Assembly: GCA_913061265.1 (NCBI GenBank)
Contig: CAJXVS010000002.1
Location: 372,001 to 436,000, forward strand
DNA: 64,000 nt
Direction of reading: 5' to 3'
From: an uncultured Halobacteriovorax sp.
GTDB lineage: Bacteria > Bdellovibrionota > Bacteriovoracia > Bacteriovoracales > Bacteriovoracaceae
The notes beneath the pieces were generated by a model. The model was not told the DNA's origin, did not search any database, and saw nothing but the letters and a program-made list of their open reading frames with translations. Shown one piece after another: positions 1 through 9,186 of this stretch; position 1 is the stretch's first letter; every line of letters begins with the position of its first letter. The position numbers were made by a program, and so were the translations under genes.

Positions 1-336
1 AAAACCGTAGTCTAAATAAACTGTTGAGCAAGAAACCCCTTCGCGGCAAGGAGTAGCTGTCTCTGGAACAATTTCATAGTGAAGGAGGTTATGCCAAGTA
101 GCAAAAAGCCAGCCTACGATAACAAGAGGGAAACTAAATTTTATAACTGAGGTATCAAGAGGAAAAAGACCCCCTAGAAAAATAAAGACAAGAGGGTACA
201 TGGCAATTCTTTGATACCAACACATAGAGCAAGGTGGGAACTCCATCACATCAGAGAAGAATAGAGAGCCGGCCATAGAAATAAGGGCCACGAGCCAACA
301 AGAAAAGAGTAGGTACCAAGATTTTTGATTTTGCAT
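1..336 (-). CDS. DsbB/BdbC-type disulfide bond formation protein (partial, runs off left edge)
   Basis: Membrane quinone oxidoreductase that reoxidises periplasmic thiol oxidases, by family. Reading the minus strand from an ATG at 336 gives 112 open codons to the window edge. Visible are a first hydrophobic segment (about residues 8-28), the family signature PPCSMCWYQR with the CxxC pair at Cys36/Cys39, two further hydrophobic segments (about 45-60 and 67-82), and a second cysteine pair Cys97/Cys103 in the next periplasmic loop. The last membrane segment and the C-terminus lie outside the window. The CSMC loop with a 5-residue second pair is closer to the short BdbC subgroup than to E. coli DsbB. 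No partner DsbA-like gene is visible here. Confidence 0.88.
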   Translation of the reverse strand, partial: MQNQKSWYLLFSCWLVALISMAGSLFFSDVMEFPPCSMCWYQRIAMYPLVFIFLGGLFPLDTSVIKFSFPLVIVGWLFATWHNLLHYEIVPETATPCREGVSCSTVYLDYGF

Positions 337-582
337 GGGTTTATTGTAACCGTGAAAGTGCCCATTTCTAAAGTCATCTTTTCGTAAACTGTTGAAAAGA
401 CACCATTCAAGGGGTTAAAGGCATGAATTCTAAATTAGGAAAAAAGGTAATAATTACGGTATGTTATAGGTATATTGTCCCTTCAGTTTTTTTGAAACAA
501 AACTACTTTACTTAAATTTCGTGAAGCGTTAAAAATTATATATAGCATTTTGTGTTATAAAACATTTTTCAGGATTACGATC

Positions 583-780
583 ATGAGTACAGGTACAGTA
601 AAATTTTTTAATGAAGGAAAAGGTTTTGGATTTATCACTCCGGATGAAGGTGGAGCAGATATTTTTGTTCACGCAACTGGAATTGAAGGTGGCGGATACC
701 TTAACGAGAACGACAAGGTCGAGTACGAAGTAGGTGAAGGTCAAAAAGGACCATGCGCAGTACAAGTTAAAAAAATATAG
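583..780 (+). CDS. Cold-shock domain protein (CspA family)
   Basis: A 65-residue single-domain nucleic-acid-binding protein, the standard length for CspA-type RNA chaperones that melt mRNA structure. RNP1-like KGFGFIT and RNP2-like DIFVH motifs are present, and the protein opens with TGTVKFFN as in the family. The ATG at 583 is chosen because AGGA at 571-574 lies 8 bp upstream and the domain begins directly after it; an in-frame upstream start would add residues unlike the family. The 5' region from about 430 is A+T-rich and long enough for the structured leader that cold-shock genes often have, but no specific cold box was identified. A strong terminator follows at 806-834. Confidence 0.96.
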   Translation: MSTGTVKFFNEGKGFGFITPDEGGADIFVHATGIEGGGYLNENDKVEYEVGEGQKGPCAVQVKKI

Positions 781-805
781 TATTTAAAAAATATATATAG
801 TTTTA

Positions 806-834
806 AAAGGGAGCCCGGATGGCTCCCTTTTTTT
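806..834 (+). terminator. Rho-independent terminator after the cold-shock gene
   Basis: A 10-bp stem AAAGGGAGCC/GGCTCCCTTT with a 5-nt loop, ending in a run of seven T. It lies 26 bp after the cold-shock stop codon and also faces the end of the converging gene at 842. Confidence 0.92.
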
Positions 835-841
835 ATGCCTT

Positions 842-1363
842 TTACTTAGACTCAATAGGGACCATAAACCCCATGGTATGTTGATCTTCTTCTTTTATCG
901 TTTCTTCTTTATTCTTGTAGTCCCAGTTCTCTTCAGGCCCCACTGTCTCGATGGCTTCGACTTCCCCTTGAATTTCTAGTTCGATAAAGGGCTTAGCTAT
1001 CTTCCCCATTAGTCTTTTACTTTCTCCACCATATGAAAAGCTACTGAAAAGAATAGTTAGTAAACAAAGACCAGCGGCCAGGAATTGTTTCTTTTTTAAA
1101 TAAGACCTAACTTGCTTTAGACCAACAGGGCAGTCCTCAGTAAGGATGGTTCCGTCACTTCTTTTAAAGACTCTGGTGCAGACGTTCTCTTCAGTTTTCA
1201 ATAGGAGGTTGATTTCTAAATCAGTCATACTTGATAGGTTATAGACATTCTTTTCACAGAGGCTACAAAACCTGCATTGGTCATCACCGCTCATTTGGGC
1301 CCATTCTTGATCGCAAGGAGAAGCAATCTCATACTTGATTTCTTGGTGCTTAAAAGTCTTCAT
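842..1363 (-). CDS. PCxxxW/RFCxxC/VYNLS family protein with a membrane segment, function unknown
   Basis: 173 residues. The N-terminal 80 residues carry a recognisable but, to my knowledge, unassigned conserved pattern: PCDQEW, then MSGDDQCRFCSLC, VYNLSSMT, and CxRVFKRSDGTILTEDCP. Six or more cysteines (including RFCxxC and the final DCP) suggest a metal or Fe-S site; that is inference. A single hydrophobic segment follows at about residues 94-111, then a 60-residue acidic tail, so the cysteine domain is probably cytoplasmic and the tail periplasmic. The ATG at 1363 is supported by a GGAGG ribosome site 6-8 bp upstream. The gene converges on the cold-shock gene and shares its terminator region. 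Confidence 0.8.
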   Translation of the reverse strand: MKTFKHQEIKYEIASPCDQEWAQMSGDDQCRFCSLCEKNVYNLSSMTDLEINLLLKTEENVCTRVFKRSDGTILTEDCPVGLKQVRSYLKKKQFLAAGLCLLTILFSSFSYGGESKRLMGKIAKPFIELEIQGEVEAIETVGPEENWDYKNKEETIKEEDQHTMGFMVPIESK

Positions 1364-1557
1364 ATAACCTCCAAATTTGGTTTCTATAAGGACAACGCTG
1401 AAGCAGGGTTTTTCTTAGGATCTATTTTCAAAAGAATAGGTAAATGTAGTTATTTCAAGTATTTATAGGGTCAAACGGATGGGGCAGCAGATGCCTTCCC
1501 TTTAACCAGCCACCTACCTTCGTATAATAGCTAAGTACTTAAAAAGATTGGATTAAA

Positions 1558-4500
1558 ATGAAACTTAATAAAAGCATTGAGACGCCAACTAATAATTTTC
1601 TAAGATACTTACTTATAGCTTTTGCCTATTTTTTGGCTTCCTATTTAGGCTCTGCTTTAGCAGACCTTCATGAGACGGCCTCTCCCGTTTGGCCAGCTAG
1701 TGGAATAGCGATTGGTTCGCTTTTTGTATTTGGTCTTCGATATTGGCCTGCGGTTTTGATAGGTTCTCTTATTTTTAATTTTACCAATCAATCAGATCTT
1801 TTATTAGCTGCGGGAATATCGGCTGCTAATCTTATGGAGACATTAGGGTCGATTCTTTTTATACAAATGTCGGGTAAGAGCGGAGAGCGTGAAACTTCTC
1901 CTTATCGAATCTCAACTTCTGTTTTATTAGCTTCGCTTTTGTTAGGAACTTTTTTAGGATCTCTTATTGGTGCAGGAAGTTTGTTTTTAGCTGGGTTTGT
2001 TCCTATTGAATCCCTTTCTCAGGTATGGCTAACTTGGTTTGTTGGAGACTTTGTAGGGGCTTTAGTCATTCTTCCCATTTTTGTCTTCTTTAAAAAAGGC
2101 GACCTTTCTTTTAATAATTGGAATGTTAAAAAGTTTGCTCAAAACTTTGGAATTATCATATTTTCTTCACTTTTAATATACTTCCTTTTTAACTTTTTAA
2201 AATTCTCACCTCTTATATTTTTGTTATTTCCACTTCTTTTACTAACTCATCAAAGACTCTCTAAATTAGGTCTAAGCTTTTTAGTCCTTACAGTTTGCTC
2301 AACGAGTATTTGGAGATCTTTGCTTGGGGAAGGACCATTTGTAGGACAATCTCAAAGTGACAACTTAATTCACCTCCAAGTTTTCCTAGCCTCTTTTTCT
2401 ATCGCAGCGTTTCTTATTACTGATTTATCAAAAAAATCGCTGAGTAAAAGACCTATTATGGTTCTACTTCTTGGTTGGAGTATTTGTGCTTCGTCATTTT
2501 ATTATTATCAAAAGAATGACGAGCAAAAAGATATCAAATACTTTGGTCAATTGATTGATCAACAAATTAAAAATATCAAAATCAACTTCGGTTATTATTA
2601 CGAAGCCCTAGAAGGGGGAGCCGGTTTATTTGCCGCTAGTCAAAATGTTGATGGTCATGAGTGGAAGCTCTTTGTTGAAAGATTACAAATTGTTGCAAGA
2701 AGACCTGGAATTCGTGGCGTAGGACATATCAATATTGTTGAAGCTAATAATAGAGATAAATTTTTAAAGAAAGTGAGAACAGAGAGCTTTGAAGACTTTA
2801 AGATCAAGAAAGTTCCAGGGGTGAAGCGCCCTGAAGGAAGCGATAGGCTTTTATACGTTATAACTTATATAGAACCCATCGCTTCAAACAAAATGGCCCG
2901 AGGTCTGGATATTGGATCTGAATCAAATAGAAGAAGTTCCGCTGAATTAGCTCGAGATACTGGAGCCCCTACTATTTCAAAGAGGATTACTCTTGTTCAA
3001 GCCACCAAAAGAGGACCTGGTTTTTTACTTTATGTCCCTATGTACAACTCCACACTTCTTCCTAAAACAATTGAAGAGAGAAGAGCAAAAATTACGGGAT
3101 GGGTCTATGCTCCTTTTGTAACTGCTAGCTTTTTAAATGGGGCCAAAACCGATAGCTCTAAGGAATTCGATTTTTATTTTTTCGAAGGATCCGGAACTGA
3201 TAAAAAAGATTTATTATATAGATCCGACTCTCTAGATAATACCATTCCAGACTTTGAGATGACGACGCCATTTACCCTTGGGCAACAGAATTTTATGATT
3301 GGTTGGAATAGGACGAGTCTTTTTAAACAATCTAAGAATATTATGTCTGCTATCATCTCCCTTTTAGGAGTCCTCTTAACTCTTTTGTTGGCAGGACATA
3401 TCGCTAATTTAGAGACGACTAATGAAAGGGCGAAAGTAATTGCTGACGAGCAAACTAGTTTGATTCGAAAAAATGAAGAGAATTTAAAGGTGGCCCTTGA
3501 AGAAGCAGAGCAGGCCACAAAAGCAAAATCAGAGTTCTTGGCCAATATGAGCCACGAGATTAGAACCCCTATGAACGGAATCCTAGGCATGGTTAGCCTG
3601 ATGGAAGATACCAACTTATCTGATGAACAGCTAAAGCTTCTTCGAACTGTTAAAAGTTGCGGAGATGGACTTCTGACTGTCCTTAATGACATCTTAGATT
3701 TTAGTAAAATTGAATCTGGCAATATGATGATGGAGGAGATCAATTTCGATTTGAAAAGATCCGTTCTTGAAAGCATCCAAATCCTAGGGCATGAGGCCAG
3801 TAAGCACTCAGTTAGCGTTCAATTAGACTTTGACGAAAAAGCGCCACGAAATGTTGTGGGGGATGAGATCCGTCTTAGGCAAGTTCTTTTTAACCTCTTA
3901 GGAAACGCAATTAAGTTTTCTAAAAATGGATCTGTTCAAGTTAAGATTCAAGCTGAGCAAGAGGGGAGAATTAACTTTGAAGTTATAGATGATGGAATAG
4001 GTATAAAAGAGGATCAAAAAGAAAAACTCTTTAATCCCTTTTCTCAAGCAGATGGCTCAATCTCTAGGAAGTTTGGAGGAACAGGTTTGGGACTAGTTAT
4101 TTCCTCCAGGCTCTGTAATATCATGGGCGGGCAACTTCAGTTTAATAGTGAAGAGGGAAAAGGAAGTCGCTTTTATTTTAGCTTGCCCTTTAAGGTTGGA
4201 GAAGAAAGTAAAAACGCTAAAGAGTTAAAAAAGAAGATCGATTATAGTAACTTTTCTAAAAGTAGGCCTCTAAATATCTTGGTTGTAGAAGATAACTTGG
4301 TTAATCAGAATATTGCAAAATTAATGCTCGCAAAATTAGGTTACGAAGTTGAACTTGCAGAAAATGGTGAAGTTGGTCTTAAGCTAATTGAAAGTAAGAG
4401 TTTTGACTTAATCTTTATGGATATGCAGATGCCTGTCATGGATGGAATAACTGCGACTAAAAAAATTGTAGATCTTTATGGAGAGAATAGGCCTCGAGTA

Positions 4501-4629
4501 GTTGCCATGACGGCCAATGTCTTTGCTGAAGATAAAGATAAATGTTTTGAAGCAGGGATGGAAGATTTTATCTCTAAGCCTCTTTCAGTCGAAGACTTCG
4601 TTAGGGTGATAACTTCTAAAGATTCATAA
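1558..4629 (+). CDS. Hybrid sensor histidine kinase, MASE1-CHASE-HisKA-HATPase-REC
   Basis: A 1023-residue membrane sensor kinase. Residues about 12-300 form a MASE1 multi-pass membrane domain (signature [10 protein letters not shown] and RYWPA). About 330-590 is an extracytoplasmic CHASE domain, followed by a membrane helix near 598-617 and a charged coiled coil. The dimerisation/phospho-acceptor box [10 protein letters not shown] places the phosphorylated histidine at His666. The ATPase domain shows N (GNAIKF), G1 (DDGIGI), F (FNPFSQ) and G2 (GGTGLGL) boxes. The C-terminal receiver has Asp955 in [11 protein letters not shown] and the conserved Lys in SKPLS. No HPt domain or cognate regulator is adjacent, so the output partner is elsewhere. 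The ligand is unknown; CHASE domains usually bind small molecules. The ribosome site is weak. Confidence 0.95.
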   Translation: MKLNKSIETPTNNFLRYLLIAFAYFLASYLGSALADLHETASPVWPASGIAIGSLFVFGLRYWPAVLIGSLIFNFTNQSDLLLAAGISAANLMETLGSILFIQMSGKSGERETSPYRISTSVLLASLLLGTFLGSLIGAGSLFLAGFVPIESLSQVWLTWFVGDFVGALVILPIFVFFKKGDLSFNNWNVKKFAQNFGIIIFSSLLIYFLFNFLKFSPLIFLLFPLLLLTHQRLSKLGLSFLVLTVCSTSIWRSLLGEGPFVGQSQSDNLIHLQVFLASFSIAAFLITDLSKKSLSKRPIMVLLLGWSICASSFYYYQKNDEQKDIKYFGQLIDQQIKNIKINFGYYYEALEGGAGLFAASQNVDGHEWKLFVERLQIVARRPGIRGVGHINIVEANNRDKFLKKVRTESFEDFKIKKVPGVKRPEGSDRLLYVITYIEPIASNKMARGLDIGSESNRRSSAELARDTGAPTISKRITLVQATKRGPGFLLYVPMYNSTLLPKTIEERRAKITGWVYAPFVTASFLNGAKTDSSKEFDFYFFEGSGTDKKDLLYRSDSLDNTIPDFEMTTPFTLGQQNFMIGWNRTSLFKQSKNIMSAIISLLGVLLTLLLAGHIANLETTNERAKVIADEQTSLIRKNEENLKVALEEAEQATKAKSEFLANMSHEIRTPMNGILGMVSLMEDTNLSDEQLKLLRTVKSCGDGLLTVLNDILDFSKIESGNMMMEEINFDLKRSVLESIQILGHEASKHSVSVQLDFDEKAPRNVVGDEIRLRQVLFNLLGNAIKFSKNGSVQVKIQAEQEGRINFEVIDDGIGIKEDQKEKLFNPFSQADGSISRKFGGTGLGLVISSRLCNIMGGQLQFNSEEGKGSRFYFSLPFKVGEESKNAKELKKKIDYSNFSKSRPLNILVVEDNLVNQNIAKLMLAKLGYEVELAENGEVGLKLIESKSFDLIFMDMQMPVMDGITATKKIVDLYGENRPRVVAMTANVFAEDKDKCFEAGMEDFISKPLSVEDFVRVITSKDS

Positions 4630-4631
4630 AT

Positions 4632-4650
4632 AAGGGAGCTAGGCTCCCTT
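4632..4650. terminator. Short hairpin between converging genes, possible terminator
   Basis: An 8-bp stem AAGGGAGC/GCTCCCTT with a 3-nt loop immediately after the kinase stop codon. There is no proper T-run on either side, so termination activity is uncertain. Confidence 0.5.
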
Positions 4651-4656
4651 ACCATT

Positions 4657-5523
4657 TTAAAGCCTATCGTAAGCTACATTAAGAGCGTTTTTAATTTCTT
4701 CTAGGATGTTAGCGGCTGTAGCGCCTTTAATCGTTGAGTAGCCTGCATTACTTCTAATATCCGTTGCAATATAGTCTTTCACTTTTTTAATATCTCTCGA
4801 TGCACTTTTTAAATGAGCTTTAATTCCGTTAACTTTAAGCTTTGAATCAATCTCTTCTAAAACTTTGTTAAAAGCGCTAATAGAGTAAGTAGTATTAAGG
4901 TCAAGACCGCCTATATAGCTATTAGTAGTCTTTAAGCTTTCATCAAGCATTTTAAAGAGCTCTGCTTTCCCAATGAACTCATCAGTAGCAAAAAGCTTAA
5001 AACTCATCTCTTGAGTACAAACAAGGTCGCTGTCTTCTCTTGAACAAACAAAGTCAGAGAGATCAATAGAGAGGTCTAATTTCATTGAATCTCCTTGAAT
5101 GGAGTTAGTGCCAAAAAGATTAACACCTAATGCCTGAAGCTGCTCAGAGTAAAGTGACTTATAGACTTCTGAATTAATAACGATCTTTGAAATCTTTCCA
5201 AAGCTAGTTTTAACTTTAGCCGGAGTGCTTTGAGAGATGCCATCAGAGTCATCCTGTAGGTGAACAGTGTTTTTATCGAGCATCATTAATTTCATATTGG
5301 CTTCAGTATCTAGTGGGAAATTTATATTATCGACCTTCTCCCTTACGACACCGTCGACACTTGTTTGTCTATTCCCAGAAGCGCTGGCGTATCTCTTAAC
5401 GACAGTTTTCTTATCTTGGTAAGAGAAGACTACTTTCTGTGTAATAGATGCTGATGAACTAATTGTTAGGGCGTAAGAATTAGCGCTCAATAAAGTAACT
5501 AGGGCAATGAGGGAAGCTTTCAT
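4657..5523 (-). CDS. Secreted protein of unknown function, GTCAG-regulon member
   Basis: 288 residues with a clear Sec signal peptide (hydrophobic residues 4-17, probable cleavage after SYA). I do not recognise the family. The mature part is rich in Ser, Lys and Asp, contains one close Cys pair (DFVCSREDSDLVCTQE) likely to form a disulfide in the periplasm, and ends in amphipathic helix-like sequence. The start at 5523 has a good AAGGAG ribosome site. Its promoter, on the minus strand upstream, belongs to the shared GTCAG-box class described for 5554-5619. It is separated from the protease/regulator genes by that promoter, so it is transcribed on its own. Confidence 0.78.
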   Translation of the reverse strand: MKASLIALVTLLSANSYALTISSSASITQKVVFSYQDKKTVVKRYASASGNRQTSVDGVVREKVDNINFPLDTEANMKLMMLDKNTVHLQDDSDGISQSTPAKVKTSFGKISKIVINSEVYKSLYSEQLQALGVNLFGTNSIQGDSMKLDLSIDLSDFVCSREDSDLVCTQEMSFKLFATDEFIGKAELFKMLDESLKTTNSYIGGLDLNTTYSISAFNKVLEEIDSKLKVNGIKAHLKSASRDIKKVKDYIATDIRSNAGYSTIKGATAANILEEIKNALNVAYDRL

Positions 5524-5553
5524 TTTTTTTCTCCTTGAGGGGTTAGTACAATC

Positions 5554-5619
5554 AATGTAACAAACCCAAGAAAATGATGAAGGGGAGGGTTCTGACTTTT
5601 AAAGGTCAGAAAGTCAGAA
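5554..5619 (-). promoter_or_regulatory. GTCAG-box promoter for the gene starting at 5523
   Basis: On the minus strand: GTCAG at 5596-5592, then CTTCAT (-35, 5582-5577), a 17-bp spacer and TACATT (-10, 5559-5554). The spacing is identical to the promoters at 8577, 9729 and 14664. The GTCAG box is one arm of a near-perfect 22-bp palindrome at 5590-5611 (arms TTCTGAC/GTCAGAA around TTTAAA), and another half-site lies at 5612-5619. Confidence 0.7.
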
Positions 5620-5632
5620 TAGGAGTTATAAA

Positions 5633-7279
5633 CTACTGATTTCCAAAGAAGTAGTCTGTACGTGAGTCTGTGGTTTTAAATGTTTGGCGAAATCTGGCCT
5701 TTGCTTCTTTCTCTGAATCTAAAGAGATAGAAAGAGAGCTCTTTTCTCCAGAGCAGATTAGTTTTAAGTAATTTCTATTATCACAAGTAAGAGTCTCTCT
5801 ATTGCTCTTTAGAATAATAGTCTTGAAGTCGCTACTTGCTTCAACTTTAAAACTTTGAATTCTCTCAAGTTGATAATTTTTATTTAAACCAACTGGAGAT
5901 TCACTATTACTATTTTTTTCGATATGAAGGCTTTTTGCCATTTTTATCTCTTTAGGACTAACCTCTATAATTGTATTACCTGAACCATAAGTAAGCTCTT
6001 CCCAGCCAAGAACATGATCTTTATTTTTTGAATAGCGCTTGCTTGAAGAAGAAAAAGAGTAATTTCCACTTAATCTCTGAAGGATATTCTTTCTTATTTC
6101 AAAAGATGGATAGCCACTTGCATCTCTTTGGATAACATGACCTTCAATATGATCTTTCAAATCATCTGATCCATCAATTTGATTACCACCAATGGCCAAG
6201 ATGACATTTCCAAACTCATTTAAGTAGCCTTCATAAGGTTCTTCAAAAATATTCTTTGATCCAAAGACAACGCATCCAGTACCGTCAGTACCACTATTTC
6301 CACCAGTACCGTCAGTTCCGCTATTTCCACCGCCATCAGTACCACTATTTCCACCAGTACCGTCAGTCCCGCTATTTCCGCCAGTACCATCAGTTCCGCC
6401 ATTACCACCAACTTGTTCAGTGGTATTTTTTGTATCAATTGATTGCTCAGTTTGAGTTGGATGAAGTGCATACTCAACTACATCTGAAGCAGGTATGATA
6501 TAAACTTTATCTTGAGTCGGGTGAAACCTTGTCGTGATTCCTACAAAAAGACCTTTTGAAGTATGAGCCGTTCCTCCTGAATTACCAGGAAGCATTTGAA
6601 TATTATCAACAACTAAAAACTGTTCTACATTCTCTAAAGTTGACGTTTCTTTTGTGATTTTTGTTGGGCGGTAGAAAGGCTCTTCGTTAAGAAGGCCAAG
6701 TCTAAACTTAGTTCCTCTTGTATGCCATACTTTTACATGAGGCTTGCCTGAACGACTATTAGTGGTGAACCCTGAGAGAACGACAGATGTAGGTTCTTCA
6801 GTAATCTTTTCTTCGTTAACCATCCATAATTCATTCAGGTCTTTACATCCGCCGGTTTTCACAGACATCGGAACATCTAATAGTGCCATGTCCTTAGTTC
6901 TATCACTTGCGAGAACTTTTACTTTAGTATTAGATGTCTCCTTTTCACTAAAAAACTTTTGTTCATAGCGCCAGAAAAAATCTTTCTTGACTGACTTTCT
7001 GCTTTCAAAACTATTTGAAATGTCAGCAGTTCCTTGAAGGACAGCAAAGGTTCCTAGATAGTTTGGCATATAATCAGAGGCAGACTTTAAGAGAACTTCA
7101 GTTTCTCCTTCAGAGATACAATGGGCATTAGTTACTAACTTACAACTTCCGCCGGCCTTGATAAGAGTCGCTGAACAAAAACCGCTTTTAGTTAGGATCC
7201 CATAAGACAGGCTTTGTTTTTTAGCGAAGGCCCGACTTGAAAGGCATAGAGTGAATAGTATCAGTAAGATCTTGTTCAT
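5633..7279 (-). CDS. Secreted trypsin-like serine protease with a Gly/Thr repeat linker
   Basis: 548 residues with a signal peptide (cleavage probably after AFA, residue 19). The chymotrypsin/DegP-like fold is shown by the catalytic triad: His53 in TNAHC, Asp130 in DMALLDV, and Ser234 in PGNSGG. A low-complexity linker of GGNSGTDGT repeats spans residues 291-335, then a C-terminal domain of about 210 residues that I do not recognise. No PDZ domain is evident. The gene starts 6 bp after the regulator gene at 7286-8452 on the same strand, with its own TAGGAAAAT ribosome site, so the two are probably co-transcribed. The likely role is degradation or processing of proteins outside the inner membrane; the substrate is unknown. 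Confidence 0.88.
   Translation of the reverse strand: MNKILLILFTLCLSSRAFAKKQSLSYGILTKSGFCSATLIKAGGSCKLVTNAHCISEGETEVLLKSASDYMPNYLGTFAVLQGTADISNSFESRKSVKKDFFWRYEQKFFSEKETSNTKVKVLASDRTKDMALLDVPMSVKTGGCKDLNELWMVNEEKITEEPTSVVLSGFTTNSRSGKPHVKVWHTRGTKFRLGLLNEEPFYRPTKITKETSTLENVEQFLVVDNIQMLPGNSGGTAHTSKGLFVGITTRFHPTQDKVYIIPASDVVEYALHPTQTEQSIDTKNTTEQVGGNGGTDGTGGNSGTDGTGGNSGTDGGGNSGTDGTGGNSGTDGTGCVVFGSKNIFEEPYEGYLNEFGNVILAIGGNQIDGSDDLKDHIEGHVIQRDASGYPSFEIRKNILQRLSGNYSFSSSSKRYSKNKDHVLGWEELTYGSGNTIIEVSPKEIKMAKSLHIEKNSNSESPVGLNKNYQLERIQSFKVEASSDFKTIILKSNRETLTCDNRNYLKLICSGEKSSLSISLDSEKEAKARFRQTFKTTDSRTDYFFGNQ
6275..6409 (-). repeat. Coding tandem repeat (27-bp unit) in the protease linker
   Basis: Imperfect tandem copies of a 27-bp unit encoding GGNSGTDGT, with one copy shortened by a residue or more. 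Such a tract can change copy number by slippage without frameshift because the unit is a multiple of three. Confidence 0.85.
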
Positions 7280-7285
7280 ATTTTC

Positions 7286-8452
7286 CTAAGAAGCTAAGTA
7301 GTAAGCATTATGTTCATTTTTTATATTAAGAGCGATTAGCCCCTTTGATCTTTCAATGAGTTTATAAAAACGAGCATCTAAAGAAGGTGAATATTCCATT
7401 CCCCAGATCTTTTCGATAAGAACTTCTTTTCTAACAGGAGTCTTCGTCTCGATTAAGCATTCTAGAAGTAAACGGGACTTCTTTCCTTTTACTTTAGAGA
7501 GGTCGACTCTCGCAGCAGGTTCCGCAAGAAGAAGTTTATTAAGGGCCGTATTAAAGATGGCCTTTGAAAGAGATTGGTCTAAACACTCAAAATCTTTCCC
7601 ATAGAACTTTGGAAATTCTTGGCAGAGCTTTTCCCAGAGACTTGAGACAAGTTCAGTTTCTCCTTCCATAATATTAAGGATGATATCCCATTGAAGAGAA
7701 AACTCAGGGAGGGCCTCAACTGAATCAGGTTTTGAAGGTAGCTTCTTTCCTGACTCAATAAAGGAGAATAAGTGAAAGTAAAAAAGGGCGCGCCCTCTTT
7801 CTCTGGTGCTCTTTGCGTTCATTACGCTATTGATGACTTCTTTAGCTTGATCAAATCTTTCGGCTCTAAAATAGATATCAGCAGCAACAATCTTAAAAAG
7901 TTCTGCTTCAAACTTAACTTCTTGGTCAACATCACCAAGCATCATATCGAGCATTCCAACAGCTCCGTCAAATTCACAGCGAGAAGATAAGGCGCAAACC
8001 TTAGCTCTATCCATGATGAACCTTTGATTGGCGTTCTCAGAGTTTTTATCCGCTTGGATTAAATAGAACTCGCAAAGAGATTCCATTCCAATGCGGTTAA
8101 AGGCCACAGACAGATTATAAAAAGTTTTAAATAGGCCTTCTTTATTTTCATCAATCTCGTAGTAGCGGATAGCGAGGTTTCCAAATTTTGCTGATTCTTC
8201 GTATTCACTTTTAATAAGATAATTAGAGGCCATAAGAAAATAGCGCTCGGCCTTAAGAAAAGGGTTCTCAGTTTTAATGCTTTCTAATTTAAGAAGGGAT
8301 TTATCCCACTCTTTATTTCGCATAAGAACTCTTGCAGAGAAGAGCTCTTTTTCTGAATGGGTTAATTCGGCCTCTTCTTTATAAAGAAGAAATGAGGCTT
8401 GCTTATTGGCCCTATAGAGGCTGTAGTACTTTAGATAGGTTTCTTTATTCAT
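7286..8452 (-). CDS. TPR-type protein with C-terminal winged-helix DNA-binding domain (candidate regulator of the GTCAG promoters)
   Basis: 388 residues, no signal peptide. Residues about 20-250 are consecutive amphipathic helix pairs with TPR-like spacing (alanine and aromatic positions such as AERYFLMASNYL and YNLSVAFNRIG). The last 65 residues resemble the OmpR/PhoB winged helix: LLECLIETKTPVRKEVLIEKIWG then YSPSLDARFYKLIERSKG. The domain order is opposite to SARP/AfsR-type activators, where the winged helix is N-terminal. It precedes the protease gene in the same operon. The 195-bp gap to the divergent gene at 8648 holds five GTCAG/CTGAC boxes. I infer that this protein binds them; the sequence alone does not prove it. 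Confidence 0.75.
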   Translation of the reverse strand: MNKETYLKYYSLYRANKQASFLLYKEEAELTHSEKELFSARVLMRNKEWDKSLLKLESIKTENPFLKAERYFLMASNYLIKSEYEESAKFGNLAIRYYEIDENKEGLFKTFYNLSVAFNRIGMESLCEFYLIQADKNSENANQRFIMDRAKVCALSSRCEFDGAVGMLDMMLGDVDQEVKFEAELFKIVAADIYFRAERFDQAKEVINSVMNAKSTRERGRALFYFHLFSFIESGKKLPSKPDSVEALPEFSLQWDIILNIMEGETELVSSLWEKLCQEFPKFYGKDFECLDQSLSKAIFNTALNKLLLAEPAARVDLSKVKGKKSRLLLECLIETKTPVRKEVLIEKIWGMEYSPSLDARFYKLIERSKGLIALNIKNEHNAYYLAS

Positions 8453-8512
8453 ACTCTCTTTAATACAAGGATGAGGCCAAAAAAAGGTCTGTAAGTCCTT
8501 AATATTAAGAGC

Positions 8513-8619
8513 TTCTGACTTCTGAAGATGTCAGCTTCTTAAATACTGACAAATCTTTAGACAAGTAAGTCAGAACGTCAGAACCCTTAGCTTCAAGAAA
8601 TTTCGAGACCTACTATTAT
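8513..8619 (+). promoter_or_regulatory. GTCAG-box promoter and operator cluster for the gene at 8648
   Basis: GTCAG boxes at 8569-8573 and 8577-8581 (8-bp direct repeat), CTTCAA at 8591-8596, 17-bp spacer, TATTAT at 8614-8619. Additional inverted boxes lie at 8515-8519 (CTGAC), 8530-8534 (GTCAG) and 8546-8550 (CTGAC), towards the divergent regulator gene, which may thus be autoregulated. Confidence 0.72.
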
Positions 8620-8647
8620 AGGAATAGATCAAAATTAAGGAGAAATT

Positions 8648-9103
8648 ATGAAAAGAATACTTTTTGCCATGACCGTCATCATCTTAGCTATTTACGGAAA
8701 AGGGGCTTCTGCCAATGAACCTATGCTTTTAAAGAGGGCCTTCTCTGGAACAGAGATTATCTTCAATGAAAGAGTCGATCTTTATGAAGGGCAGTCATCG
8801 GTACGGCTAGCTTCAAATGCATGTAGGCTCCGTCTAAAAGCTCCTTCTACAGGGCTTGTGCATATAGAAAAAGGAGCCACTCTTACTATAACTAGAATTG
8901 AGACTACTCCAAGCCGCACAACTCTAGTTAATGGAAGAAGGCATGAAATAAATCCAAGGTTGAGAGTTTATTTTAAGAAGATGAGAACCTACATGAGTTG
9001 TAATATAGATCCAAAACGACCCCTAAGTTTTGATGATCTAGAGTCTGATAATATGCTTACCGTGAAGTCCCCTCAAGGAAGCAGCGCTTACGTTTTTGAA
9101 TAA
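8648..9103 (+). CDS. Small secreted protein, paralogue of the 9804 gene
   Basis: 151 residues with a signal peptide (hydrophobic residues 4-17, cleavage near GASA). The mature part is beta-rich with two cysteines (CRLRLKAP and MSCNIDP) that are conserved in the paralogue encoded at 9804-10268. Shared positions include a G-T/S-E/K-I-I/V-F start, VHIxKGAxL, IxxIET and YMSC/YISC. The family is not recognised; an envelope-associated beta-sandwich is a reasonable guess only. A good AAGGAG ribosome site precedes the ATG. Expression is from the GTCAG promoter just upstream, and a strong terminator follows, so it is a single-gene unit. Confidence 0.78.
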   Translation: MKRILFAMTVIILAIYGKGASANEPMLLKRAFSGTEIIFNERVDLYEGQSSVRLASNACRLRLKAPSTGLVHIEKGATLTITRIETTPSRTTLVNGRRHEINPRLRVYFKKMRTYMSCNIDPKRPLSFDDLESDNMLTVKSPQGSSAYVFE

Positions 9104-9110
9104 ACTCCAC

Positions 9111-9142
9111 TGAGGTGGGAGCTGCTCTTCCACCTCATTTTT
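9111..9142 (+). terminator. Rho-independent terminator
   Basis: Stem TGAGGTGG/CCACCTCA (9111-9118 with 9130-9137), 11-nt loop that can pair further, then TTTTT. It ends the 8648 transcript. Confidence 0.9.
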
Positions 9143-9186
9143 AATGCTTTTATAAGACATGAACATAAAACCCATATCTAAAGAAT

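Noticed and set aside
529-765. Open frame antisense to the cold-shock gene
   Set aside because: It has no ribosome site, and the plus-strand frame matches the cold-shock domain throughout.
6275-6409. Possible CRISPR-like array
   Set aside because: The repeat units are directly adjacent, imperfect, and encode a Gly/Thr linker; there are no spacers and no cas genes.
6220-6498. Two open frames over the protease linker, one on each strand
   Set aside because: They arise from the GGNSGTDGT tandem repeat, which keeps all frames open; the triad-containing protease frame is the real gene.
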